In this document: in pieces, positions 47,860 through 57,131 of the stretch | How positions within the stretch are numbered: the stretch's first letter is position 1 | How the letters are laid out: every line of letters starts with the position of its first letter | Assembly: GCF_010092425.1 (NCBI RefSeq) | Contig: NZ_CP048030.1 | Coordinates: 2,553,501 to 2,617,500 of the forward strand | Reading direction: 5' to 3' | Length of the DNA stretch: 64,000 nt | Origin: Sinimarinibacterium sp. NLF-5-8 | GTDB taxonomy: Bacteria > Pseudomonadota > Gammaproteobacteria > Nevskiales > Nevskiaceae | Made by a program: the position numbers and the translations under genes | The notes under the pieces: generated by a model | What the model was told of the DNA's origin: nothing | What the model saw: the letters and a program-made list of their open reading frames with translations, nothing else | Database searches by the model: none

Positions 47860-50346
47860 TCAGGACGCTCCGGACGGTGAGTCGGGGGCTGTGCCGTGCT
47901 TGCGTGACAGCAGTTGCAGCAGCATTTGCCGGGCATCGTCGGACAGCAGTTCCTGCGCGCGCTCGGCGGTGCGGACGATGCGCTGATCGACGATCAGATC
48001 CTGTTGTTCGTTCTGGCTCAGCAGGCCGATGTCGATCAGGGTGTTGAGATAGCCCTTGAACAGGGTCTTGTCGAAAAACTCCGGGGCGTTGCGTCCGGTC
48101 AGAATCGCCATGCGTTCGGCCAGCAGACGGCAGTCTTCCTCGAAACGCTCGCGGTTGAGAGGCTGTTGCAGATGGGGCTGTTGTGCCAGCAGCAGCGCGG
48201 TAATGGCGTAGCGCTCCAGTGTTTCGCTGAGGATACGTCCGAGCATGGCCAGGCTGGAGTATTCGGTTTGGCCGGCGTCCGGGCGGCGCAGGCGCTCACC
48301 GTCACGGCTGAGCAGGCCGAGCTGCACCAGCACCTCGATCCAGCTTCGGGTGACGGTGTCGATTTCATCGCTGCTCCAGCGCAGAAAGAATTCGGTGCGC
48401 AGAAATGGATACATCGCGCGCACCACGGTGACGACGTATTCATCCGCCAGAATCAGCCGGGTGCGGAACAGGTTGGCGATCAGCGACGGGATCGCAAACA
48501 GGTGCTGGATGTTGTTACGGTTGTAGGTCAGCGCCACGGCTTCACGCGAGGAAACGCCGTAAAGCTCGCCCCAGGCGTGAGGGACGCGCGACAAGCGCGC
48601 GATGGGGGCGGCATTGTCAACAACGCTGCGCGGCGCGGTGTCGGGGATGTACTGGTGTTCGCTGGCCGGATGTCCCTTGAGCAGCCACACCAGGTGGCCG
48701 ATCTGCTCGACCAGTTCGTCATGCGAAACGACGCGGCGCGGTGCCGACAGCAGGGCGATGGCGGCCAGGCTGGTGGGGTTGGCCACGGCCGCAGCGTTGA
48801 CCCGGCGCGCGTGTTCCAGCGCCAGTTGCGAGATGAAGTGTTTGTAGCCTTCCGGGGTGTCGGGGGCGTCTGCATCAAAGCCATTGCGCCAGTCGGGCAG
48901 ATGCTGGTCGGCATAGGCCTGCAGATGGATCGGCTCGCCAAAATTGATGTAGGCCTTGCCGTAGGAGTCGCCGAGGATCTTGCCGGCCTTGAGCAGCCCT
49001 TCGGCCGATTCTTTCTGTTTTTTGGCGCCGCGCAGTTCCTTGGCGTAGCTGCCGACTTCCCAGCAGCGGTCGTAGCCGACATACACCGGCACCAGCAGCA
49101 CTTTGCGCTGACGCTGGCGCAGGCCCGCGGCAACCACCATCGATAGCAGGCCGGTCTTGGGCGCCAGCAGGCGTCCGGTACGGCTGCGACCGCCTTCGGG
49201 GAAAAACTCGATGGCGTAGCCGCGCTGGATCAGGGAGTCCACATAAGCCCGGAACACGGCGGTATAGATGCGATCGCCGGAAAAACTGCGGCGCATGTAA
49301 AACGCACCGCAGCGGCGCAGCAGCGCGCCCACCGGCCAGAAGTTGAGATTGACGCCGGCGGCTATGTGCGGCGGCACCAGCCCGGAGCGGTACAGCGAAT
49401 ACGACACCAGCAGATAGTCGGCATGCGAACGGTGCGAGGGCATGTAGACGATCTCGTATTCCTGTGCCCATTCGCGCACCCGCTCCAGACCGCGCACGTC
49501 GATGCCGGAAAACACGCGCTTGAAGACGATGCTGCTGAGCACCCGCTCCAGAAAGCGGATCGCGGCGTTGGAGTAGTTGGCGGCAATTTCTTCGGCACAT
49601 TTGCGCGCGTAGGCGCGCGCCTTGTCTTCGCTCAGGGAGGGGCTGGCGGCCGCAATGGCGCTGTGCACAACGGGGGCGGCCAGCAGGGAGTTGATGACCA
49701 CGGCGCGCGGCGTCAGGGTGGGGCCGAGGGCTGCGGTGCGCGCGCGCAAAAAGTGAAAATGCAGCGCGCGGATCAGTTTGCGTGCGGCGGTGGCATCGTT
49801 ATGTTCGCGATCCACCACCTCACGAAACGACAGTGGCAGGCCAAAGTTGGCAAAAACGCTGCGGCCATTGGCGAGCATGATGAAAAACTTGCGCACGCTG
49901 CTGGCTTGCAGCGTGTCGGAAAAGATCAGCTTGAACCAGCTGGTTTCGGTGCCGGGGTCGCGGCCCCAGAAGATTGAAACCGGCACGATCTGGGTATTGA
50001 AGCTCTTGGTGGCAACGCCGGTTTCGATCAGCTGCATCAGCGCATCGTGGTGCGCGCGCGCCTTGAGCAGGGCGGGCATATAAACAATCCCCGCGCGTGT
50101 GGGCGTGGGAAAGTTGGAGCCGGTGCGGTTGGGCAGGGGCAGTCCATGATCCCGGCAGATACGGGCAAGAACGAAATAATCCGTCCACGAACGGTTGGAC
50201 AGCACATAGACCACGGGCTGGGTGGTATCCAGCGCCAGCCCTTCGGGCAGTGGATGCGGTGCGCTGCGGTAGGAGATCAGCCGGTTGAATGGGCGGAACA
50301 TCCACCACACCAGGGTGTACAGAACGTGGGTCAACAGTGCGCGCAT
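47860..50346 (-). CDS. plsB: Glycerol-3-phosphate 1-O-acyltransferase
   Basis: First committed enzyme of phospholipid synthesis, acylating glycerol-3-phosphate from acyl-ACP or acyl-CoA at the inner membrane. The 828-residue protein is close to E. coli PlsB (807). The acyltransferase motifs are present: HRSHAD near 305-310 (H and D catalytic), then FPEGGRSRTG. The start is ATG 50346 (MRALLTHVLYTLVWWMFRPF), since the frame upstream to 50547 lacks family similarity. Divergent from the DUF4112 gene. Confidence 0.95.
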   Translation of the reverse strand: MRALLTHVLYTLVWWMFRPFNRLISYRSAPHPLPEGLALDTTQPVVYVLSNRSWTDYFVLARICRDHGLPLPNRTGSNFPTPTRAGIVYMPALLKARAHHDALMQLIETGVATKSFNTQIVPVSIFWGRDPGTETSWFKLIFSDTLQASSVRKFFIMLANGRSVFANFGLPLSFREVVDREHNDATAARKLIRALHFHFLRARTAALGPTLTPRAVVINSLLAAPVVHSAIAAASPSLSEDKARAYARKCAEEIAANYSNAAIRFLERVLSSIVFKRVFSGIDVRGLERVREWAQEYEIVYMPSHRSHADYLLVSYSLYRSGLVPPHIAAGVNLNFWPVGALLRRCGAFYMRRSFSGDRIYTAVFRAYVDSLIQRGYAIEFFPEGGRSRTGRLLAPKTGLLSMVVAAGLRQRQRKVLLVPVYVGYDRCWEVGSYAKELRGAKKQKESAEGLLKAGKILGDSYGKAYINFGEPIHLQAYADQHLPDWRNGFDADAPDTPEGYKHFISQLALEHARRVNAAAVANPTSLAAIALLSAPRRVVSHDELVEQIGHLVWLLKGHPASEHQYIPDTAPRSVVDNAAPIARLSRVPHAWGELYGVSSREAVALTYNRNNIQHLFAIPSLIANLFRTRLILADEYVVTVVRAMYPFLRTEFFLRWSSDEIDTVTRSWIEVLVQLGLLSRDGERLRRPDAGQTEYSSLAMLGRILSETLERYAITALLLAQQPHLQQPLNRERFEEDCRLLAERMAILTGRNAPEFFDKTLFKGYLNTLIDIGLLSQNEQQDLIVDQRIVRTAERAQELLSDDARQMLLQLLSRKHGTAPDSPSGAS

Positions 50347-50480
50347 GAGTGCCGGAACCTTTTGAATCCTTGTGACTTGAAGCGTGCGGCGACAGGGTAG
50401 AGGTGAACCGCTATTCTTCCGCAGCAGAGACACGCAGTTTAGCGCAGCCCTCATTCCCGATAGATTGATCAACAGACTGA

Positions 50481-50957
50481 ATGAATACCACGACCCTTGA
50501 TTCCCGACGCTTGCAGGCAGCGCGCGCGCGCGTGCAGTGGCTGGCACGGTTGCTGGACAATGCCATTGGCATTCCCGGTACCCGCATCCGCCTGGGCTGG
50601 GATGCGCTGATTGGCCTGATCCCCGGCGTGGGGGATGCGCTGGGAGTGCTGCTGGGTGGGCTGATTTTGTTTGAGGCCGCGCGCGTCAAGGCACCGCCCG
50701 CGCTGCTGGCGCGCATGGGAGGCAATCTGGCGCTGGATGCGGTGCTCGGCGTGGTGCCGCTGCTGGGTGATGTGCTGGACGTGGCGTTCAAGGCCAACGC
50801 GCGCAATGCGCAGCTTTTGGTGGCGCATCTGGATCGGCTGGAGCTGCGCAAGCCACGGCGCGCCTGGCTGGGCTATCTGCTGGTGGCGGGCGTGCTGGCG
50901 ATGACCCTGCTGGCGTTTTATGGGGTGTGGATGCTGCTGGTTGGGCTGTGGGGTTAG
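50481..50957 (+). CDS. DUF4112 membrane protein
   Basis: A 158-residue protein with DUF4112 signatures: WLARLLDNAIGIPGTRIRLGWDALIGLIPGVGD-type start (about 21-53), PLLGDVLDVAFKANARNA, and a C-terminal membrane helix (about 133-155). Function unknown. Small gap to the POT transporter. Confidence 0.88.
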   Translation: MNTTTLDSRRLQAARARVQWLARLLDNAIGIPGTRIRLGWDALIGLIPGVGDALGVLLGGLILFEAARVKAPPALLARMGGNLALDAVLGVVPLLGDVLDVAFKANARNAQLLVAHLDRLELRKPRRAWLGYLLVAGVLAMTLLAFYGVWMLLVGLWG

Positions 50958-50996
50958 CCGATTCATGGATATCAAGAACAAGGGGAGAGTGACCGG

Positions 50997-52481
50997 ATGA
51001 GTGAGCGCACCTGGATGGGACACCCGCGCGGGTTGTTCGTACTGTTTTTTGCCGAGATGTGGGAGCGGTTCTCGTACTACGGGATGCGCGCGCTGCTGAT
51101 CTTTTATCTGACCCAGCACTGGCTGTTTTCCGACCAGCAGGCATCGGTGATCTACGGCGCATATACGGCGATGGTGTACATCGTCCCGGCGATCGGCGGC
51201 TACATTGCCGACCGTTATCTGGGGCAGCGCAAGGCGGTGCTGTTTGGCGCGGTGGTGCTGACCATCGGCCACTTTTTGATGGGCTTTGAAGGTGACGGCG
51301 GGCAGGACAGTGCAACGATCAACCTGTTCTGGCTGGCACTGGCGTTCATCATCGTCGGCTCCGGATTTTTGAAAGCCAATATCTCGGTGATGGTGGGTCA
51401 GTTGTACCCGCGCACCGACGTGCGCCGCGATCCGGCGTACACGATCTTTTACATGGGCATCAACCTCGGCGCCATGCTCGGCGTGCTCACGGCGGGCTAT
51501 CTGGGGCAAACCTGGGGCTGGAAATACGGCTTTGGCGCAGCGGGCATCGGCATGTTGCTCGGCCTCGTGGTGTTCGTGATCGGCAAACCCTGGCTCATGG
51601 GCAATGGCGAAGCGCCCGATCCGCAGCGGCTGGCGCAGCCGGTTTATGGCATCCGTTTTGAATGGCTGATCTATCTGGTCAGCTTGCTGGCAGTAGGCGT
51701 GGTCTGGGTGCTGCTGCAAAACCAGAAAGTGGTCGGCACTTTGCTTGGCATCGCTGGCGTTATTTTGATTGCTTATGTGCTGTACACGGCGGTGTTCAGG
51801 CTGCCCAAAGAGGATCGCGACCGGATTTTGGCGGCGCTGTATCTGATCATTGCGCAGATTCCGTTCTGGGCGCTGTTTGAGCAGGCGGGCGCGTCGATCA
51901 ACCTGTTCACCGACCGTTCGGTGGATCGCAATCTGCTGGGCTGGGAAGTCCCGGCGTCGATGTTCCAGTCGCTCAACTCGGTTTACATCATCTTGCTGGC
52001 ACCGCTGTTTGCCTGGCTGTGGATGTGGCTGGGACGGCGCGGTTGGGAGCCGTCGGCGCCGCTCAAGTTTGCCTTGGCGGTGATGCAGGTCGGTCTGGGC
52101 TTTCTGGTGCTGGTGGCCGGCGCGCGCGCGGTGGGTGAGGGCAATCTGACGCCGGTGCTGTTCCTGTTCTTGTTTTATCTGATCCACACCACCGGCGAGC
52201 TGTGCATGTCGCCGGTCGGCTTGTCGGCGATGAACCGGCTGGCACCGGCGAGCATGGCCAGCCTGATCATGGGCGCGTGGTTTTTTGCCTCGGCCACCGG
52301 CAACTTTGCCGCCGGCCTGATCTCGGCGGCCACCGGCGGCGAGGGTGCCGGATCGAATCAGGTGCTGGCGGTCTATACCAACGTCGGCTGGCTGGCGATT
52401 GGTATTGGCGTAGCAATGATCGCCGTGGCACCGCTGGTCAAGCGGCTGATGCACCTGTCCACGCTGAAGGACACGGCATGA
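50997..52481 (+). CDS. Proton-dependent di/tripeptide transporter (POT/PTR family)
   Basis: A 494-residue inner membrane transporter with about 12-14 helices. It shows the POT signature motifs FAEMWERFSYYGMRA (about 18-32, with the ExxERxxY proton/peptide motif) and a GGYIADRYLGQRKAV loop. It imports small peptides with protons. GGGGAGAG lies upstream of ATG 50997. The next gene is an M2 dipeptidase, 38 bases downstream of its stop, which fits peptide uptake and breakdown. Confidence 0.94.
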   Translation: MSERTWMGHPRGLFVLFFAEMWERFSYYGMRALLIFYLTQHWLFSDQQASVIYGAYTAMVYIVPAIGGYIADRYLGQRKAVLFGAVVLTIGHFLMGFEGDGGQDSATINLFWLALAFIIVGSGFLKANISVMVGQLYPRTDVRRDPAYTIFYMGINLGAMLGVLTAGYLGQTWGWKYGFGAAGIGMLLGLVVFVIGKPWLMGNGEAPDPQRLAQPVYGIRFEWLIYLVSLLAVGVVWVLLQNQKVVGTLLGIAGVILIAYVLYTAVFRLPKEDRDRILAALYLIIAQIPFWALFEQAGASINLFTDRSVDRNLLGWEVPASMFQSLNSVYIILLAPLFAWLWMWLGRRGWEPSAPLKFALAVMQVGLGFLVLVAGARAVGEGNLTPVLFLFLFYLIHTTGELCMSPVGLSAMNRLAPASMASLIMGAWFFASATGNFAAGLISAATGGEGAGSNQVLAVYTNVGWLAIGIGVAMIAVAPLVKRLMHLSTLKDTA

Positions 52482-52519
52482 ATCCTCGTCTTTGACTCAA
52501 TTCCAAAGGAGACCGAACG

Positions 52520-54481
52520 ATGTTGACACCCCACTTCAAAGCCCCCGCGCTGGGCACGCTGCTGGCCGCGAGCCTGCTGGCCGCAGGCTGCGGCAACAGC
52601 GCCTCCGATGCCCGCCACAATTCCGGCGTGATGCCCCCCGCAGCTTCGGCATCGGTCGAAGCCACGACCGAGAACGCAGCGGCGTTCATCGACGGCGTGA
52701 ACCAGGATCTGCGCGCGCAAATGCCGCTGTTCAACGCCGCGCTGTGGGCGCAGTTGACCTATCTCAACCGTGATACCGAGCTGCTGGCCTCCAGAGCCAA
52801 TGAGCAGTTCATGGCCTATCAAAGTGAAAAGCTGCAACAGGCCAAGGCGTTCAATGAAGTCAAAACCGATGCGCAGACCGCGCGCAGCCTGTTGCAACTC
52901 AAACTGGTCAACCCCGCGCCCGCGCCGAGCGATCCGGCCTTGCGCAGTGATCTGGCCCGGGTGCTGTCGAAAATGGAAAGCAACTACGGCGCGGGCAAGT
53001 GGTGTCCGCCGGACGCGCAATCCTGCCTAACGCTGCCGCAGATCGAAAAAATCGTCAACGATCCTGACCAACCCCCCGAAGCGCGCGCGCGCGCGTGGCA
53101 AGGCTGGCATGACACCGCCAGACCGATTCGCCAGGATTACGCACGCTTTGCCGAACTGGGCAACGAGGGCGCGCGCGAGCTTGGCTTTGCCGATCTGGGT
53201 GAGCTGTGGCGCGCGGGGTATGACATGAGTCCGGCGCAGTTCGATGCCGAGGTCGAGCGCCTGTGGACGCAGGTCAGTCCGCTATACGACGCCCTGCATT
53301 GCCATGTGCGCGCCAAACTCAATCAACGCTACGGCGACGAAGTGGTGCCGCCCAAAGGTCTGATCCCCGCGCATCTGCTCGGCAATATGTGGGCGCAACA
53401 GTGGAGCAACATCTATCCGCTGGTGGAGCCGTATCCGGGCGTCGGTTCACTGGACGTGACCGCCGCACTCAAGGCGCAGCGCGATGAGCAATACAAAAAG
53501 CAGCTCATGGCTTTCAAAGGCCATCCCACCGCGCTTGATCTGGCCGAAATGGAGCATCAGGCCGACGCTGCCATGGCGGTAAAGATGACCCGTGTGGCCG
53601 AGGACTTTTACACCTCGCTGGGGATGCCAGCGCTGCCGGAATCGTTTTACACCAACTCCCTGCTGGTCAAACCGCGCGACCGCGATGTGGTCTGCCACGC
53701 CAGCGCCTGGGACATGGACATGGCCGGCGATGTGCGCATCAAACAGTGCATCGAGCCGGATGAGGAACAGCTCATCACCATCCACCACGAGCTGGGACAC
53801 ATCTATTACTACCTGATGTACAACCCCCTGCCGCCGCTGTTGCAAACCGCCGCGCATGACGGTTTTCACGAAGCCATTGGCGACACCATCACCCTGTCGC
53901 TGACACCTGAGCATCTGCAAAAAATCGGGCTGGTGGATGAGGCTCACAGCAGCGCGCAAGCGGTAACCAACGCGCAAATGAAACTGGCGCTGGACAAGAT
54001 CGTGTTTCTGCCGTGGGGCAAACTGGTTGATCAATGGCGCTGGAAAGTGTTCTCCGGCGAGATCGACCCCCAGCACTACAACCAGGGCTGGTGGGATTTG
54101 CGCGAAAAATATCAGGGTGTTTCGCCGCCGGTGGCGCGTTCCGAAGCTGACTTTGATCCCGGTGCCAAATACCACATCCCCGGCAACACGCCGTACACCC
54201 GCTACTTTCTCGCCTTTATCCTGCAATTCCAGTTCCAGAAGGCTTTGTGCGACGCCGCCGGATTCGACGGCCCGTTGTACGCCTGCGACATCTACGGCAA
54301 CAAAAAAGCCGGTGAAAAGCTCATGGCCATGCTCAGGCAAGGTGCCAGCCAGCCGTGGCAGGACACGCTGGAAAAACTGACCGGCACGCGGCAAATGGAT
54401 GGGCGCGCGCTGATCGAATACTTCGAGCCGTTGCTGGCGTATCTGCAAGAGCAGAACAAAGGTCAAAGCTGCGGCTGGTGA
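52520..54481 (+). CDS. M2-family peptidyl-dipeptidase (angiotensin-converting enzyme-like) lipoprotein
   Basis: A 653-residue secreted zinc carboxydipeptidase homologous to ACE. The lipobox LLAAGC (Cys24) suggests a membrane anchor. The zinc site HELGH lies at about 423-427, and the third ligand in EAIGDT near 451 is spaced as in ACE. AGGAGA lies upstream of ATG 52520. It releases dipeptides from peptide C-termini, products the neighbouring POT transporter could import. Confidence 0.92.
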   Translation: MLTPHFKAPALGTLLAASLLAAGCGNSASDARHNSGVMPPAASASVEATTENAAAFIDGVNQDLRAQMPLFNAALWAQLTYLNRDTELLASRANEQFMAYQSEKLQQAKAFNEVKTDAQTARSLLQLKLVNPAPAPSDPALRSDLARVLSKMESNYGAGKWCPPDAQSCLTLPQIEKIVNDPDQPPEARARAWQGWHDTARPIRQDYARFAELGNEGARELGFADLGELWRAGYDMSPAQFDAEVERLWTQVSPLYDALHCHVRAKLNQRYGDEVVPPKGLIPAHLLGNMWAQQWSNIYPLVEPYPGVGSLDVTAALKAQRDEQYKKQLMAFKGHPTALDLAEMEHQADAAMAVKMTRVAEDFYTSLGMPALPESFYTNSLLVKPRDRDVVCHASAWDMDMAGDVRIKQCIEPDEEQLITIHHELGHIYYYLMYNPLPPLLQTAAHDGFHEAIGDTITLSLTPEHLQKIGLVDEAHSSAQAVTNAQMKLALDKIVFLPWGKLVDQWRWKVFSGEIDPQHYNQGWWDLREKYQGVSPPVARSEADFDPGAKYHIPGNTPYTRYFLAFILQFQFQKALCDAAGFDGPLYACDIYGNKKAGEKLMAMLRQGASQPWQDTLEKLTGTRQMDGRALIEYFEPLLAYLQEQNKGQSCGW

Positions 54482-54586
54482 GGTTGCCTGCTGGCGGGTC
54501 TTGTTGCGGTTTGCATGGCACAAGACCCGCCGCTCACTGCCGGGGGCGCGATCGCCTTTCGCGCAGGCAGCGCGGTGCTTTGCGGC

Positions 54587-55183
54587 CTACTTCTGCGCCC
54601 AGGCGCCGCTGCCATCCTGCACCCACCATCCCGCCTGTGCCTTGGCAATCCAGCGCGTGGCAAACACCTGGCGGATCTGCGCTTCCCATTGCGGCTGCTG
54701 ATTGGCGGCGGCAATTTCGCGGTACAGCGCCGCGCGGTCGGCGTTTTCGTTGCCGACCAGCGTACGCACGCTGTTGCGGCTGGGCAGGGGCACGGCGGCG
54801 GGGTCGCGCACGGCGACATCCCCATCATGGGCCAGCCCCACCCAGCCGTTGTCGAGCAGGGGTTTGAGTTCGGCAAAGCGCCGTTCCATCTGCACCTTGA
54901 GACGAGTGATTTCTGGCGAGCTTGCATCCAGATTCGGCTCGGCGGCGTGGGCGCTGGGCACGATCAGATTCAGGGCACCTGCGGCAAAAATCAGTGCGCC
55001 GTGTTGCAGGGATGAAATGGGCGCAGGGCTGGGCGCGGACGGCTGCGTGCCCCAGACATCGTCGATGATGCGATCCGCCGCTTTTTCCGCTGCTGCGGCA
55101 GGAAAGTAAACATTGATGGTGACGCAGGCCGTGGCGAATGCTGCGGCAACGCCGGTCAGGATGCTGGCACGAAACAGGGTCAT
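54587..55183 (-). CDS. DUF1318 (YdbL-like) lipoprotein
   Basis: A 198-residue protein with an N-terminal CVTINVYFPAAAAEKAADRII segment after a short signal region (Cys20 as possible lipid site), then the DUF1318 domain with NADRAALYREIA and a C-terminal tryptophan-rich tail. E. coli YdbL belongs with YnbE and YdbH. It lies 51 bases downstream of the YdbH-like gene on the same strand, so the two are probably one operon. Confidence 0.85.
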   Translation of the reverse strand: MTLFRASILTGVAAAFATACVTINVYFPAAAAEKAADRIIDDVWGTQPSAPSPAPISSLQHGALIFAAGALNLIVPSAHAAEPNLDASSPEITRLKVQMERRFAELKPLLDNGWVGLAHDGDVAVRDPAAVPLPSRNSVRTLVGNENADRAALYREIAAANQQPQWEAQIRQVFATRWIAKAQAGWWVQDGSGAWAQK

Positions 55184-55234
55184 GGCAAGGGCTCGGAAGG
55201 AGAGGCTTCAAAGTATATCGGCCGTGGGGTGCTG

Positions 55235-57055
55235 TCAGCGCACCTCGACGGTCGGGCTGTTCAGCGCCGCCTTGAGCTGTGCCATCAACAAGGGCCAATT
55301 GATCTGTGGATTGTGGCCGATGATGTCGATCCGCGGCACGCCCCGGCCTTGCACCAGGGTGTAGCCGCCATCGGTGGCCGGGGCGTGGGTGCCGCTCATG
55401 GTGCAGATATTGTTGTTCAGTACGCAGCGCCATTCGATGCGGCGATAGGCAAACGCATCGAAAAAGCGCAAAAAGCCGCGTGACAGCACGCCGGTCGGGC
55501 CGCCGCCAACGGCGGAAATGCTGTCGATGGCGCGTTGCGAGATCCGTTTTCGGCTGCGGTCGCCAGGGGTGGAATACACATGCGCGTCCATGGCGACCGG
55601 CTGCCAGCCGAGCAGGCGCAGGCCGTTGACATCACCATCCAGCCGCCCGCTGATGCGACCAAAATTGAAGGCGCTGGTGACGGCGGTGAGGTCGAGTTGG
55701 CGCAGCTGCAAGTCTGTGCGGATGCGCGGCAGCGCGCCCAGCGGGTCGAGGATTTGCAGATTGCTGATGCGAATGTCGCCATCAAATACGGCGGCGTGCA
55801 GGGCGCCTTCCAGATCGAGGCGCCGCTGCTGATAGCGCAGACCCGGCAGATCGCCCGCCAGGGTGCCGGAAAACACCGGCCAGCCCAACGCCTGACACAA
55901 CTGCGAAAGGCTGATGGGGATGATGCGGGCGGCAAATTGCGCGGCCATGTGCGGCGTGCCGAGGTTCTGGATCGCCAGCGTCTGGATGCGCACACCGCCG
56001 TCCAGCAGCGGCAGCGTGGCCGGGGTTTGCACGGTGATGTCGCGCGCGCGGGCGCTCAGCCGCAGCGTGCTGGCGGCAATCGGAATACGGCCAATCTGGC
56101 CCCGCCGCCATTGCAGCTGCGACTGCGCGCGCGCGGCGTCGTTGGCATGCCAGTTCAGTTCGCCTTCAAGATTTTCCACGGTGCTGTGCCAGCGCGGAAT
56201 ATCAACGCCGACATCCTGCAGATGGCTGGAAAATGCGACCGGCGCCCCATCGCGCCAGTCCAGTTGCATTTGCACAGCGCCTGAAAGCGCGGTGTTTTGC
56301 AGGGCATGGGTGGCGAGCAGGGGTTGCAGATAAAGCGTGCTGGCGGCGCGCGCATCTTCGATGTTGGCGTGCAGGTGCAGCCACGGCGGTGCGCGCCATG
56401 CGTGGGGGTCGATCTCGCCGCGCAGGGTCAGCGTGCCAACGCCGATCTGCTGCGCGTGCAGCAGATGCAGTTGCAACGGGGCATCGTCCGGCAGGCTCAG
56501 TTGTACATCCAGATGCAGCGGATGGGCGGCCAAATCCAGAAAAAACGGCTCCCGGTACGCCTGACCCTGAGCGGCGCTGAGCGCCAGTGCCAGTGTCGTC
56601 TGACCGGCCTGGTGCCGGAGTTCGGCGCTGCCGCTGAGCTGTAGCCGGTCGCTGGCGATGCGGCCATCGTCGCTGTTGTAGGTGGCGGTCGCGTGGAGCT
56701 GGGCAAGGCTGAGCTGCCAGTGCGCCGGGGTTTGCCAGCGGGCGCTGAAGGTGGTGTTGATCTCGGCCAGTTGTTCTAGCGTGGCGCGCGCCTGCGCATC
56801 GGCGCAGCGCAGGGGTTGCCATTGGATCTGCGCGCAGTGCAGCTGTATCCGGGCTGCGGCAGGCAATCGGGGATGCTGTAATTTTTCGATCTGCAACTGT
56901 CCCTGGTCGCGCTGCACTTGCAGTTGCAGATTCTGCGCGCGCCATTGATCCGCCTGAATCTCACCAATGTCGATGCGCAGCGTCGTTTGCGCCTGGCAGG
57001 TGGCGTTGTAGATCAGGGCGGATGCAACGGCCAGCAGCAACAGCGGTATTTTCAT
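55235..57055 (-). CDS. YdbH-like AsmA-family envelope protein
   Basis: A 606-residue protein with a signal peptide (about 1-23), a long beta-rich body typical of AsmA-like lipid-transport proteins and a C-terminal YdbH-type domain (YTLVQGRGVPRIDIIGH, INWPLLMAQLKAAL). YdbH, YhdP and TamB move phospholipid to the outer membrane in E. coli. ATG 57055 (MKIPLLLLAVAS) is chosen over a longer frame to 57253. It is shorter than E. coli YdbH (about 880). No separate YnbE-like gene is seen. Confidence 0.8.
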   Translation of the reverse strand: MKIPLLLLAVASALIYNATCQAQTTLRIDIGEIQADQWRAQNLQLQVQRDQGQLQIEKLQHPRLPAAARIQLHCAQIQWQPLRCADAQARATLEQLAEINTTFSARWQTPAHWQLSLAQLHATATYNSDDGRIASDRLQLSGSAELRHQAGQTTLALALSAAQGQAYREPFFLDLAAHPLHLDVQLSLPDDAPLQLHLLHAQQIGVGTLTLRGEIDPHAWRAPPWLHLHANIEDARAASTLYLQPLLATHALQNTALSGAVQMQLDWRDGAPVAFSSHLQDVGVDIPRWHSTVENLEGELNWHANDAARAQSQLQWRRGQIGRIPIAASTLRLSARARDITVQTPATLPLLDGGVRIQTLAIQNLGTPHMAAQFAARIIPISLSQLCQALGWPVFSGTLAGDLPGLRYQQRRLDLEGALHAAVFDGDIRISNLQILDPLGALPRIRTDLQLRQLDLTAVTSAFNFGRISGRLDGDVNGLRLLGWQPVAMDAHVYSTPGDRSRKRISQRAIDSISAVGGGPTGVLSRGFLRFFDAFAYRRIEWRCVLNNNICTMSGTHAPATDGGYTLVQGRGVPRIDIIGHNPQINWPLLMAQLKAALNSPTVEVR

Positions 57056-57131
57056 GGTGTGATGATCAAAACAATGCGCGCGATGGTGTGGTGCTGGGAG
57101 TCGCGCGGTGCAGGCTCTACACTCCACGATT

